This document shows, one piece after another, positions 45,163-52,803 of a DNA stretch of 64,000 nt. The stretch is from assembly GCF_005877885.1 (NCBI RefSeq), contig NZ_VCHY01000009.1:1-64000 (forward strand), in the 5' to 3' direction. Numbering within the stretch: the first letter of the stretch is position 1; every line of letters starts with the position of its first letter. The DNA comes from Labilibacter sediminis. GTDB lineage: Bacteria > Bacteroidota > Bacteroidia > Bacteroidales > Marinilabiliaceae. Position numbers and translations under genes: made by a program. Under the pieces are notes generated by a model that saw only the letters and a list, made by a program, of their open reading frames with translations, did no database searches and had not been told where the DNA came from.

Positions 45163-46365
45163 TTAAATCTTTTCCAGAACCATACTGATGCCCTGACCTA
45201 CCCCAACACACATGGTACAAAGCGCTTTTTTTGCTTTACTACGCTGAAGTTGATAGTATGCCGACATTACAATTCGGGTACCACTCATTCCTAATGGATG
45301 CCCCAAAGCTATGGCACCACCTTGAGGATTGATACGGTGGTCATTATCCTTAAGATCCAACTCCCGAACACAACCCAGTGCCTGTGCAGCAAACGCCTCG
45401 TTTAATTCAATAATATCCATTTGGTCAAGCTTTAAGCCCAAATGCTTTAACAACATATTGGTTGCAGGAACCGGCCCCATGCCCATTATACGGGGTAGAA
45501 CACCAGCTGTTTTCATACCTAAAATTTTAGCTTTAGGCTGCAATCCGTATTTCTCCATAGCTTTTTCAGAAGCGATTATCATGGCTGCAGCACCATCATT
45601 TATACCGGAAGCATTTCCTGCTGTTATGGTTCCATTGGGCTTATGTACCGCTTTTAATGATAAAAGTTTTTCGAGTGAAGTTAACCTTGGGTGTTCATCT
45701 CTATCAACAATTACGGGATCTCCTTTGCGCTGAGGAATAACCACAGAAACGATTTCCTCATTAAACAGGCCCTTAATATATGCGGTATGGGCTTTCTCCT
45801 GACTCCAATGCGCAAATTTATCCTGATCTTCACGACTTATCTTAAAATCTGCTGCTATATTTTCGGCAGTTTCAATCATCGACTCCGTACCATATTTCTC
45901 ATCAAGCAGGGTGTTTACAAACCGCCACCCCATAGATGTATCATAAAACTTCTGCGATCTGGAAAATGCATTTGTTGCTTTACCAATAACAAAAGGAGCC
46001 CGCGACATACTTTCAACACCACCTGCAATAATCAGGTCTGCCTCTCCTGCCTTAATAGCTCTGGTAGCTGTTCCAACGGCATCCATGCCTGAACCACACA
46101 ATCGATTAATTGTGACTCCCGGAACGGTTTCAGGGTAACCGGCCAACAACAATGCCATCCGTGCAACATTACGATTATCTTCGCCTGCCTGATTGGCACA
46201 ACCCATGTAAACATCATCCACATCTGACCAGTCAATATTCGGATGCCTTTCCATTAAAGCCTTTAAGGGAATTGCAGCAAGATCATCGGTTCTTACTGAC
46301 GATAACGAACCTCCGTATTTCCCTACCGGAGTTCTAATTGCGTCGCATATATATACCTCTTTCAT
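45163..46365 (-). CDS. Thiolase (acetyl-CoA acetyltransferase/3-oxoadipyl-CoA type)
   Basis: The 400-residue enzyme from the ATG at 46365 (the frame extends to a GTG at 46392) has all thiolase residues: Cys90 in INRLCGSGMDAVG, His356 in ALGHPLG and Cys386 in MCVGVGQG. The start VYICDAIRTPVGKYGGSLSSVRTDDLAA is closest to PcaF/PaaJ-type 3-oxoacyl-CoA thiolases, though acetoacetyl-CoA thiolase is possible. It acts in the cytoplasm, splitting a 3-ketoacyl-CoA with CoA. It is the last gene of a five-gene series with CoA-transferase and aminotransferase. Its leader contains repeat E. Confidence 0.9.
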   Translation of the reverse strand: MKEVYICDAIRTPVGKYGGSLSSVRTDDLAAIPLKALMERHPNIDWSDVDDVYMGCANQAGEDNRNVARMALLLAGYPETVPGVTINRLCGSGMDAVGTATRAIKAGEADLIIAGGVESMSRAPFVIGKATNAFSRSQKFYDTSMGWRFVNTLLDEKYGTESMIETAENIAADFKISREDQDKFAHWSQEKAHTAYIKGLFNEEIVSVVIPQRKGDPVIVDRDEHPRLTSLEKLLSLKAVHKPNGTITAGNASGINDGAAAMIIASEKAMEKYGLQPKAKILGMKTAGVLPRIMGMGPVPATNMLLKHLGLKLDQMDIIELNEAFAAQALGCVRELDLKDNDHRINPQGGAIALGHPLGMSGTRIVMSAYYQLQRSKAKKALCTMCVGVGQGISMVLEKI

Positions 46366-46500
46366 GTGTTTAATTTTATTTTCATTTGTCACATGGAACT
46401 CTCAAATAAATTCAATCATTCTCTTGTGTGTAATTTGAATAATTGAATTTACATGTTCGTTTCATGTGTTTAAAATTTATTTTTATTTGTCAGATACATA
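46363..46500. repeat. Repeat E copy 2 with a partial tandem duplication
   Basis: About 108 bp here match the metallopeptidase leader (3354-3479) without its inserted palindrome. The first 35 bp (TTCATGTGTTTAA, TTATTTTcATTTGTCA) recur 100 bp away at 46462-46496, including a second ATG in the same context. Confidence 0.6.
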
Positions 46501-46524
46501 CTCTTATAGCTCGTTTCTAAACAG

Positions 46525-47886
46525 TTACAACAGAGCATCTATCCGAGGCTTAAATTGCTTAAACGTATTTAAAAGAGCCTGAGATAAAACATCAATCTCT
46601 GTTTGAGTCATTACTGTTGAAAACATACAAGTGAGCGTATTTATCATCATTATTTTCTCCCTGATGAAAAGATAATCCAACATCTCTTTAATAAGTGTGG
46701 TTGTTTCTTTTGATTGATATGCTTCACGATATGTTGTTGGTGCAACTTCTTTTAAGTGTATACGGAACATAGATCCTGCTCCCGTAATTGAAACCGGGAC
46801 ATCAGCAATTTTAATGGCTTCTGTTATTTGGTAAAGTGCCTTTTGGGTTAAGATATTTAAACGTTGTACAGCCTCTTCATCAAAAAGCTCCATGGCAATA
46901 CGCCCTGCAGTCATTGTTACCGGATTTGCCGAGAATGTTCCTGAGTGCGGAAAAAGGAGTTTACTTTCTCCCGGATCAAGTACTTTCATGATATCAGAGC
47001 GACCGGTAAAGGCACCTACAGGAAACCCTCCTCCTATAATTTTTCCTAAAGCTGTGAGGTCTGGCTTTACTGTGTAATTTTGCTGTGCTCCTCCATAATT
47101 AACGCGAAAGGTAACCACTTCATCAAAAGCTAGTAATGCGCCGTTTTTTCTGGTCCAATTGTATACTGCTTCAATAAAATCGCTATTACCAGGCATTAAA
47201 CCCACCCGATGTGGTACAGGATCAATTAAAACACAGGCTATTTCTCCAGCTCTTTTATTTAATATGGCAATCGTTCTTTCAATATCATTGTATGGAAAAA
47301 CAATTACATCACTTAAAACACCCTGTGGGGTACCATTGGCCAAAGGAACACTATTGGGATGATTTATATCCCCCCAGTTTGTCGGATTAGCAAATTGACT
47401 TACCTCGGCATAATCGTAAGTTCCATGATATGCACCTTCGGATTTGGCGATTAGGGATCTTCCGGTAAAAGCTCTGGATGCTTTTATCATTGCCATTACA
47501 GCTTCTGTACCTGAATTTACAAAGCGTATTTTTTCAAACCCGGGTGCTCTGTTACACAATGATTGTGCAAAGAAAACTTCCTCTTCCGTGGCCATGGTAT
47601 AAGCTGTTCCTTTACGCACCTGTTTAATTACACCTTCTACTATTTTAGGGTGCGCATGACCATGAATTAATGCTGCCATATTATTGGCAAAATCAATTCT
47701 TTCAATGCCATCTACATCTGTAGTATAACAGCCACTTGCATGACTTATATAATAAGGATAAGGTTTACGATATAAGGTATTACGACTTACTCCTCCGGGG
47801 ATTATTCTGCAAGCTCGTTTGTAAATATCCTCACTTAAGCTTTTGTGTTTCTTTAAATCTACAGGCCTTTGATCCATGGCTATCAT
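46525..47886 (-). CDS. GSA-like class III aminotransferase (possible beta-transaminase)
   Basis: The 453-residue PLP enzyme resembles glutamate-1-semialdehyde aminomutase: ACRIIPGGVSRNT, FVNSGTEAVMAMIKASRAFTG, EGAYHGTYD, LLAFDEVVTFRV and PLP Lys282 in LTALGKIIGGGFPVGAF. Beta-amino-acid aminotransferases also belong to this branch. The neighbours are CoA-transferase, KamA-like aminomutase and thiolase, and no other heme biosynthesis gene is near. A catabolic transaminase for a beta-amino acid is therefore the better guess. The gap to scoB is 122 bp and to the thiolase 159 bp. An ATG at 47877 is an alternative start. Confidence 0.8.
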   Translation of the reverse strand: MIAMDQRPVDLKKHKSLSEDIYKRACRIIPGGVSRNTLYRKPYPYYISHASGCYTTDVDGIERIDFANNMAALIHGHAHPKIVEGVIKQVRKGTAYTMATEEEVFFAQSLCNRAPGFEKIRFVNSGTEAVMAMIKASRAFTGRSLIAKSEGAYHGTYDYAEVSQFANPTNWGDINHPNSVPLANGTPQGVLSDVIVFPYNDIERTIAILNKRAGEIACVLIDPVPHRVGLMPGNSDFIEAVYNWTRKNGALLAFDEVVTFRVNYGGAQQNYTVKPDLTALGKIIGGGFPVGAFTGRSDIMKVLDPGESKLLFPHSGTFSANPVTMTAGRIAMELFDEEAVQRLNILTQKALYQITEAIKIADVPVSITGAGSMFRIHLKEVAPTTYREAYQSKETTTLIKEMLDYLFIREKIMMINTLTCMFSTVMTQTEIDVLSQALLNTFKQFKPRIDALL

Positions 47887-48008
47887 TTATTCGTGTTGAA
47901 TCAGTTTTTTGCCTTACCATAAGAGAGTACCATTAAATATCTTTTATTATTGCCTGACTCCTATGTAATAAATACGCTCCATATAATCTGGAAAGAGGAC
48001 TTCCGGAA

Positions 48009-48674
48009 TCATTCTAATTCGTACTCATGTAATTTTGCTCCTGTTTGTTTTTGCAAATAATCAAAATCAATGCCTGGAGCAAGTTCTCTTACGAATAGCC
48101 CTTTTTCTGTTACATCAAGTATGGCTAAATCAGAATAAATTCGTTTCACTACAGACTTTCCTGTAAGTGGATAAGTACAGTTTTTAACAATTTTTGGCTG
48201 ACCATCTTTTGTTGTATGCTTGGTTATTACCAATATTGTTTTAACGCCTGCCACCAAATCCATTGCTCCCCCCACGGAAGGAACAGCGCCCTTTTGACCG
48301 GTAGACCAGTTAGCCAGGTCTCCGTTTTCAGCCACCTGTAAAACGCCAAGCACACAAATATCAATATGTTTACCTCTTATCATAGTAAAACTATCCGCAT
48401 GATGAAAGTAGCAGGCGCCTTTTATGCTGGTGACATTCTTTTTTCCGGCATTTATAAGTTCCGGATCTTCTTGTCCCTGCTCAGGTACAGGCCCCATACC
48501 TAACAAACCATTCTCGGTATGATAAATCACTTCCCTTCCTTTCGGAATAAAGTCTGCCACCAATTCAGGCATGCCAATGCCCAAATTCACATAAGCACCA
48601 TCAGGAATATCCAAAGCCACTTTTTGTGCTATTTCGTCCCTGTTCCAGCCTTTTTTCACATTAGTATTTTTCAT
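48009..48674 (-). CDS. 3-oxoacid CoA-transferase subunit B
   Basis: The 221-residue subunit carries the family signature NLGIGMPELVADFIPKG and the catalytic Glu54 in TENGLLGMGP, then GQKGAVPSVGGAMDLVAG. With subunit A it moves CoA from acyl-CoA (succinyl- or acetyl-CoA) to a 3-oxoacid. Its ATG overlaps the TGA of subunit A (ATGA at 48674-48671), so translation is coupled. AtoA and ScoB are the closest named relatives; the substrate is unresolved, so no symbol is assigned. It is the third gene of the series. Confidence 0.92.
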   Translation of the reverse strand: MKNTNVKKGWNRDEIAQKVALDIPDGAYVNLGIGMPELVADFIPKGREVIYHTENGLLGMGPVPEQGQEDPELINAGKKNVTSIKGACYFHHADSFTMIRGKHIDICVLGVLQVAENGDLANWSTGQKGAVPSVGGAMDLVAGVKTILVITKHTTKDGQPKIVKNCTYPLTGKSVVKRIYSDLAILDVTEKGLFVRELAPGIDFDYLQKQTGAKLHEYELE

Positions 48675-49381
48675 GGATATGTCCTATTTTCAAATACAAG
48701 TTTTGATTCATGCACAGGATTACTGACTTCTACTACGCGAGACACAAAGATTCCCGGGGTAACAACATTTTCGGGATCTATTTTACCCAACTCTACTACT
48801 CTGGAAGTCTGAACTATAGTTATTTCAGCTGCTGTACACATTACCGGTCCAAAATTTCTTGCGGTTTTATTGTAAATCAAATTACCATAACGATCAGCTG
48901 CTTTACATTTCACTAAAGAAAAATCGGCTTTAATTCCATACTCCAAAACGTAAGTCTGATGATTAAAAACCCTGTTTTCTTTACCCTCTGCCAATGGAGT
49001 ATGTACAGATGTTGGTGTATAAAAAGCAGGAATTCCCGCCCCTCCAGCTCTAATTCTTTCGGCTAAAGTACCCTGTGGTACAAGTTCCAGTTCTATTTCT
49101 CCCTTGGCATATAAATCAGGAAATACAGTTGAATTAGATGTACGCGGGAAAGAACATATCATCTTACTTACCCTTTTTTGCTCGATAAGAGCAGCCAGTC
49201 CTACATGGCCGCTACCGGTATTATTACTTATTACAGTTAAATTTTTTGCACCCTGATCAATTAAGGCATGAATCAGTTCAATGGGACTGCCAGCTTCGCC
49301 AAAACCACCTATCATCACCACTGCCCCGTCAAATATGCCTTTAACCGCATCTTCTGTTGATTTTACAATTTTATTTATCAT
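48671..49381 (-). CDS. 3-oxoacid CoA-transferase subunit A
   Basis: The 236-residue subunit shows GAVVMIGGFGEAGSPIELIHAL (the CoA-transferase glycine-rich motif), NLTVISNNTGSGHVGL, GTLAERIRAGGAGIPAFYTPT and KCKAADRYGNLIYNKTARNFGP. It pairs with the next gene as ScoAB or AtoDA. It starts 36 bp after the stop of the KamA-like gene, so the two are probably co-transcribed. It ends in TGA, showing TGA is a working stop codon in this genome. Confidence 0.92.
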   Translation of the reverse strand: MINKIVKSTEDAVKGIFDGAVVMIGGFGEAGSPIELIHALIDQGAKNLTVISNNTGSGHVGLAALIEQKRVSKMICSFPRTSNSTVFPDLYAKGEIELELVPQGTLAERIRAGGAGIPAFYTPTSVHTPLAEGKENRVFNHQTYVLEYGIKADFSLVKCKAADRYGNLIYNKTARNFGPVMCTAAEITIVQTSRVVELGKIDPENVVTPGIFVSRVVEVSNPVHESKLVFENRTYP

Positions 49382-49417
49382 TGGTGATCATATTAAGATG
49401 TAATAAACCTTAAGTGC

Positions 49418-50959
49418 TTACTTTTTCATTCTTTGTTCCAGAGCTTTCTGTTTGTCATTTTCTATTTTCTCCAGCTCATCTTCATAAAAATGTTTCTCCC
49501 CTTCAAATGGTATGAGGTTGTCAATATTGTTTTCCTTTTCGTTATAGTGTGCCAGGAAAACATGATCCATCCATTCCATATTTCTTGATTCATTAAATTT
49601 TAAAGCAAACACCTTTTCCCCTTTTATAGTAAGGGTTCCAAGTATTGATATCTTTCCTGCCGATGACGTCATTGAAATATATCTGGAAGGACGATTGACA
49701 GAAGGTAGTGAACGGTATATTTTACTAAATACTTTATTAATTTCTGCAAGAGGAACAGTAAAATAATGATGCTCACCTGTTGGGCGTGCACAATACATAG
49801 AGTGAAATCCCACTGATAACATGGCAAATATATTCCCGAGGTCAATCCAGTTTTTTGCAGATCGATCAAGGTCTATATTACCTTCTTTATCTGTAAACAT
49901 GCTAATATGGTTCATGATCGGACTTTGACTCTTCACCACAGCACCATACAAACGTAACCTGCGAATTGCAGCAATAGTAACCGGATTTAACACTTCTCCC
50001 GGCGTTGAAAAATGTGACATCCATATAACCTGAATGCCATTATCCACCAATGTTTTAATCAATTCAAGATTCTTATTATAATCCGCCTTTAAGAACATAT
50101 CGGGCTCATAAGTTAAGGCTCTTGAACCTATACGCAGCGATTTTATATGCTTGAGTTCCGGATCGTCTACCAAAGGCATTACATAAGCCTTAAGTCTTTC
50201 ATATGGCATGCGCCCGCCATCCCCGCCGGTAAGTAAAATATCTGTTACCTCTTTATGACTTCGCAGGTATTCATGTACAGGATCAATATCTACCTGATTA
50301 AACATATCTTCATCACCTCGTACCTGAGCATGTCGAAAGCAATAAGTACAAAAAGAGAAACAGCTTTGTGTAGTTTTATCAAATATGAGCTGGCATTGCG
50401 GATATTTATGCTGACTTCCTTCAAGGATAACTAAATCACCATCTTCATTTTCGAACCAGGGCTTATTTAATTGTTGCTTAGAATCATATGGATTTGTGTT
50501 CTTTCGGATATAATCCGCAATAAAATCCTGTTGTTCTTTTTCGTTTTTGGCCTTCTTATATTCATCAATGGTTTCCTTATTCATCATTCCGGGCTGAGGA
50601 AACACAATCTGAAAAAGAGAATCCTGCTTATAATTGCTCCAATTAATGGAGTTTAAAACAAATTTTGTGGCTAAAAAACGATATACTTTAATAAATAGTT
50701 CTCTTTCGAGACTATAGCCTATATCAATGCCATGTGCGTTCAATACATCAATAATCTCTCTGTACCCATTTAAGCCGCTGTAATAGTTTTTGGTACTAAA
50801 CATTGGCTTACGTGATTCCATTATTGTCGAATATTCCGGATAATTTGTATGCAATCGATTTAATAATCCCAATGGCAACAAGTTTTCCTTTTCAATAATT
50901 GAAGAGGTCTCTTCACTGAAATGATGGTTCTTCAAAATATATTCTAGTGCTTCTTCCAT
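49418..50959 (-). CDS. KamA-family radical-SAM 2,3-aminomutase
   Basis: The 513-residue protein is longer than typical lysine 2,3-aminomutases of about 420 residues. It has a C-x3-C-x2-C iron-sulfur motif (CFSFCTYCFRHAQ, about residue 198), then TDILLTGGDGGRM and SLRIGSRALTYEPDMF. A likely PLP lysine lies in MTSSAGKISIL (about residue 436), after MYCARPTGEHHYFTVPL. KamA enzymes move an amino group from C2 to C3. Placement ahead of CoA-transferase, aminotransferase and thiolase genes suggests a catabolic role. The amino acid could be lysine, glutamate or another; the sequence does not decide. Confidence 0.85.
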   Translation of the reverse strand: MEEALEYILKNHHFSEETSSIIEKENLLPLGLLNRLHTNYPEYSTIMESRKPMFSTKNYYSGLNGYREIIDVLNAHGIDIGYSLERELFIKVYRFLATKFVLNSINWSNYKQDSLFQIVFPQPGMMNKETIDEYKKAKNEKEQQDFIADYIRKNTNPYDSKQQLNKPWFENEDGDLVILEGSQHKYPQCQLIFDKTTQSCFSFCTYCFRHAQVRGDEDMFNQVDIDPVHEYLRSHKEVTDILLTGGDGGRMPYERLKAYVMPLVDDPELKHIKSLRIGSRALTYEPDMFLKADYNKNLELIKTLVDNGIQVIWMSHFSTPGEVLNPVTIAAIRRLRLYGAVVKSQSPIMNHISMFTDKEGNIDLDRSAKNWIDLGNIFAMLSVGFHSMYCARPTGEHHYFTVPLAEINKVFSKIYRSLPSVNRPSRYISMTSSAGKISILGTLTIKGEKVFALKFNESRNMEWMDHVFLAHYNEKENNIDNLIPFEGEKHFYEDELEKIENDKQKALEQRMKK

Positions 50960-51035
50960 AGCCTGCTCATTTTATGAATTGAAAAACTTTCACTTGTATT
51001 TTTGCATGTGACTTTGTATCTAAACTATGCGATCT

Positions 51036-51203
51036 CTAGTGTAAAGACTGCTAAATCCCCGAACTAATTTTTCGACCTATTTTCCTTTCTACTTCGTTAA
51101 GCTTTTTCGCCGTAGTTACAGCTATGCCTGTAAATCTTGCCTTGTATAAAGAAAAAATATCTTCAAAAACTTTAATTCGTTTATTTAACACTCTTCACAC
51201 TAG
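51036..51203. repeat. Repeat B copy 2
   Basis: These 168 bp are almost identical to 35806-35972, with the same CTAGTGTAAAGA and TCTTCACACTAG ends and a slightly changed centre (CCGTAGTTACAG). Flanking bases differ between copies, so only the element is shared. Confidence 0.85.
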
Positions 51204-51314
51204 CCCACAACCCAACACCTATTCAATTTAGCGATTTCAAAAGCATTATTCAACCTTAACAGGACTTCTTTGACAGAAAAAAACTGGCATTCACTATGGC
51301 AGTTATACTTTAGG

Positions 51315-51489
51315 TTAAACCCGCAATATGCAATAGAAATTCTATTACACATTGAAATTGCTTCAAAACAAGGTGGTTCACTAACTTGATTCAACTCACC
51401 GTAGCGGTGCTACGTTTCGTCTCAACAAGTCCTTGTTTTATGGCACTTTCAATGCTCATAACAAACCTCTATTGCATAATTCCATCTAA
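51315..51489. repeat. Repeat A copy 5
   Basis: This 175-bp element has the left TTAA at 51315-51318 and CTAA in place of TTAA on the right. It keeps the centre CACCGTAGCGGTGCTACG. The right end is the most diverged of the five copies. Confidence 0.75.
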
Positions 51490-51780
51490 CTAATATTGTT
51501 TTGCAAACAGGCTTTCTTTTTGCTTGATCAAAAAGAAACCTGCCTTCCGTCAGGCAGGCAAAAGCTCAAGTTCAATTCATCCTTCAGCCCACCTCCTTGT
51601 TGAATCTATTGCCGTCACACATCCCTTATTCACCCGCATTCAACTGCGTCGCGCTATTACCGGCCCGGGCCAATTGAACCGGCCAACACGTATTTTTATC
51701 GAGATAGAACTAAAATACTTGAAATAGTTAGCTACTAGGTTTTACTTTTCAAAAAGTCTTAGGAATCCGGGTTAAACAAA

Positions 51781-51806
51781 AAAAATCCCGCAGATCACGG
51801 GATTTT
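51781..51806 (-). terminator. Terminator after the 51836-52594 gene
   Basis: AAAATCCCG (51781-51789) pairs with CGGGATTTT (51797-51805). On the minus strand a run of T residues continues past the stem. Confidence 0.8.
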
Positions 51807-51835
51807 TCTATAAAACAACATTGATAAAACTGTAT

Positions 51836-52594
51836 TTATTTATAGATAACAGCTAATTCATATTCATTAACCAATAGTTCTAGATTATTTTCAATATGTT
51901 GCAATCTTGCAATTTCATTTAACTTATTTCTCATCTCCTCTTGGTTACCTAACATTTTATGATTTTTGGCTTGCCACCAAAGCAAAGATTTATCATTAGG
52001 ATAAAAAGCAGAAGCTTTGTCTAATAAGGCCAATGAATTTTTAAATTTACGATTTGATCTTTTTGCTTTTTGCTCTGCAGATAACAAATTATTGCTCTTA
52101 ATATATTCTCCATACGTAAATTTTCTTATCGCACTAAAGTATAATTCCTTAGCCTGTTCTTCGAAGGTTGGATTTCCTGGCACAGCAAATTTTACAGAAA
52201 CTCTTTTCTCCATTACAGAAGGTTGCCCGTTAACTTTCCCCGGAATCCACATACCATCTGTTTTCTTAATACAATCAATAACTGCCTGATCTAACTCATT
52301 ATCAATGTGGTTTACAACTACAAAGTTAGATACTGTTGCATCTGCATTTACAGTAAATTCAATAACCACAGTTCCTTCAGGAGGAAAATCATATCTTCTT
52401 TCCGGATATTGTAAATTTTCTTCCATATAAAAGCAAATTGGAGCCCGGCTAACTTCTGCTTTACGATTTTCTATATTTTTTCCTTCAAATTTAGGTGGTT
52501 CAACAAGCTGGTCTTCCAACAGTTTTGATCCCTCTTGAGCAATTAAGCCAAGAGTAACAAAACACATTCCTAATACTAACAACATCTTTTTCAT
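51836..52594 (-). CDS. Exported TonB C-terminal domain protein with helical tail
   Basis: The 252-residue protein has a signal peptide (residues 1-19, ending LIAQ). Residues about 45-150 form a TonB C-terminal domain (FYMEENLQYPERRYDFPPEG, TVVIEFTVNADATVSNFVVV, DGMWIPGKVNGQPSVMEKRVSV). The remaining hundred residues are TPR-like helices (SLALLDKASAFYPNDKSLLWW). It probably contacts outer-membrane receptors or periplasmic partners. It has its own terminator. It may be functionally linked to the adjacent AraC/TPR regulator, but that is only proximity. Confidence 0.82.
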   Translation of the reverse strand: MKKMLLVLGMCFVTLGLIAQEGSKLLEDQLVEPPKFEGKNIENRKAEVSRAPICFYMEENLQYPERRYDFPPEGTVVIEFTVNADATVSNFVVVNHIDNELDQAVIDCIKKTDGMWIPGKVNGQPSVMEKRVSVKFAVPGNPTFEEQAKELYFSAIRKFTYGEYIKSNNLLSAEQKAKRSNRKFKNSLALLDKASAFYPNDKSLLWWQAKNHKMLGNQEEMRNKLNEIARLQHIENNLELLVNEYELAVIYK

Positions 52595-52803
52595 GACTTA
52601 AATTTTTAATAGTTACTCTTGATATCAAACAAATACCCGGCATATGCATGGTTATTTTTACAATATAAAGTAACGACGATTTAAAGGCTGGTACTGACCA
52701 TGCAGGTTGTTTTTTATATGAATGATACGGTTTAAATGTTGCATTATGGTAATATTGTTGCATAATCAACCCTTTTAACCTTATTCATATTAGAATTGCA
52801 TTA

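Larger units (their letters stand above)
50960..51835. other. 876-bp gene-free interval with two MITE-like repeats
   Basis: This holds repeat B2 (51036-51203), repeat A5 (51315-51489), a short palindrome CCTGCC-N8-GGCAGG (51539-51558) and a terminator. The 110 bp between B2 and A5 can be read as a coding-like scrap but has no start or family. Confidence 0.6.

Noticed and set aside
45163-50959. Classical lysine fermentation cluster
   Set aside because: Genes like kamDE, kdd, kce and kal are not seen, and the aminotransferase and thiolase do not belong to that pathway.
51200-51394. 64-residue minus-strand frame between repeats B2 and A5
   Set aside because: Its start lies inside repeat A5 and its end in repeat B2. 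The middle resembles a recurrent intergenic scrap and not a gene.
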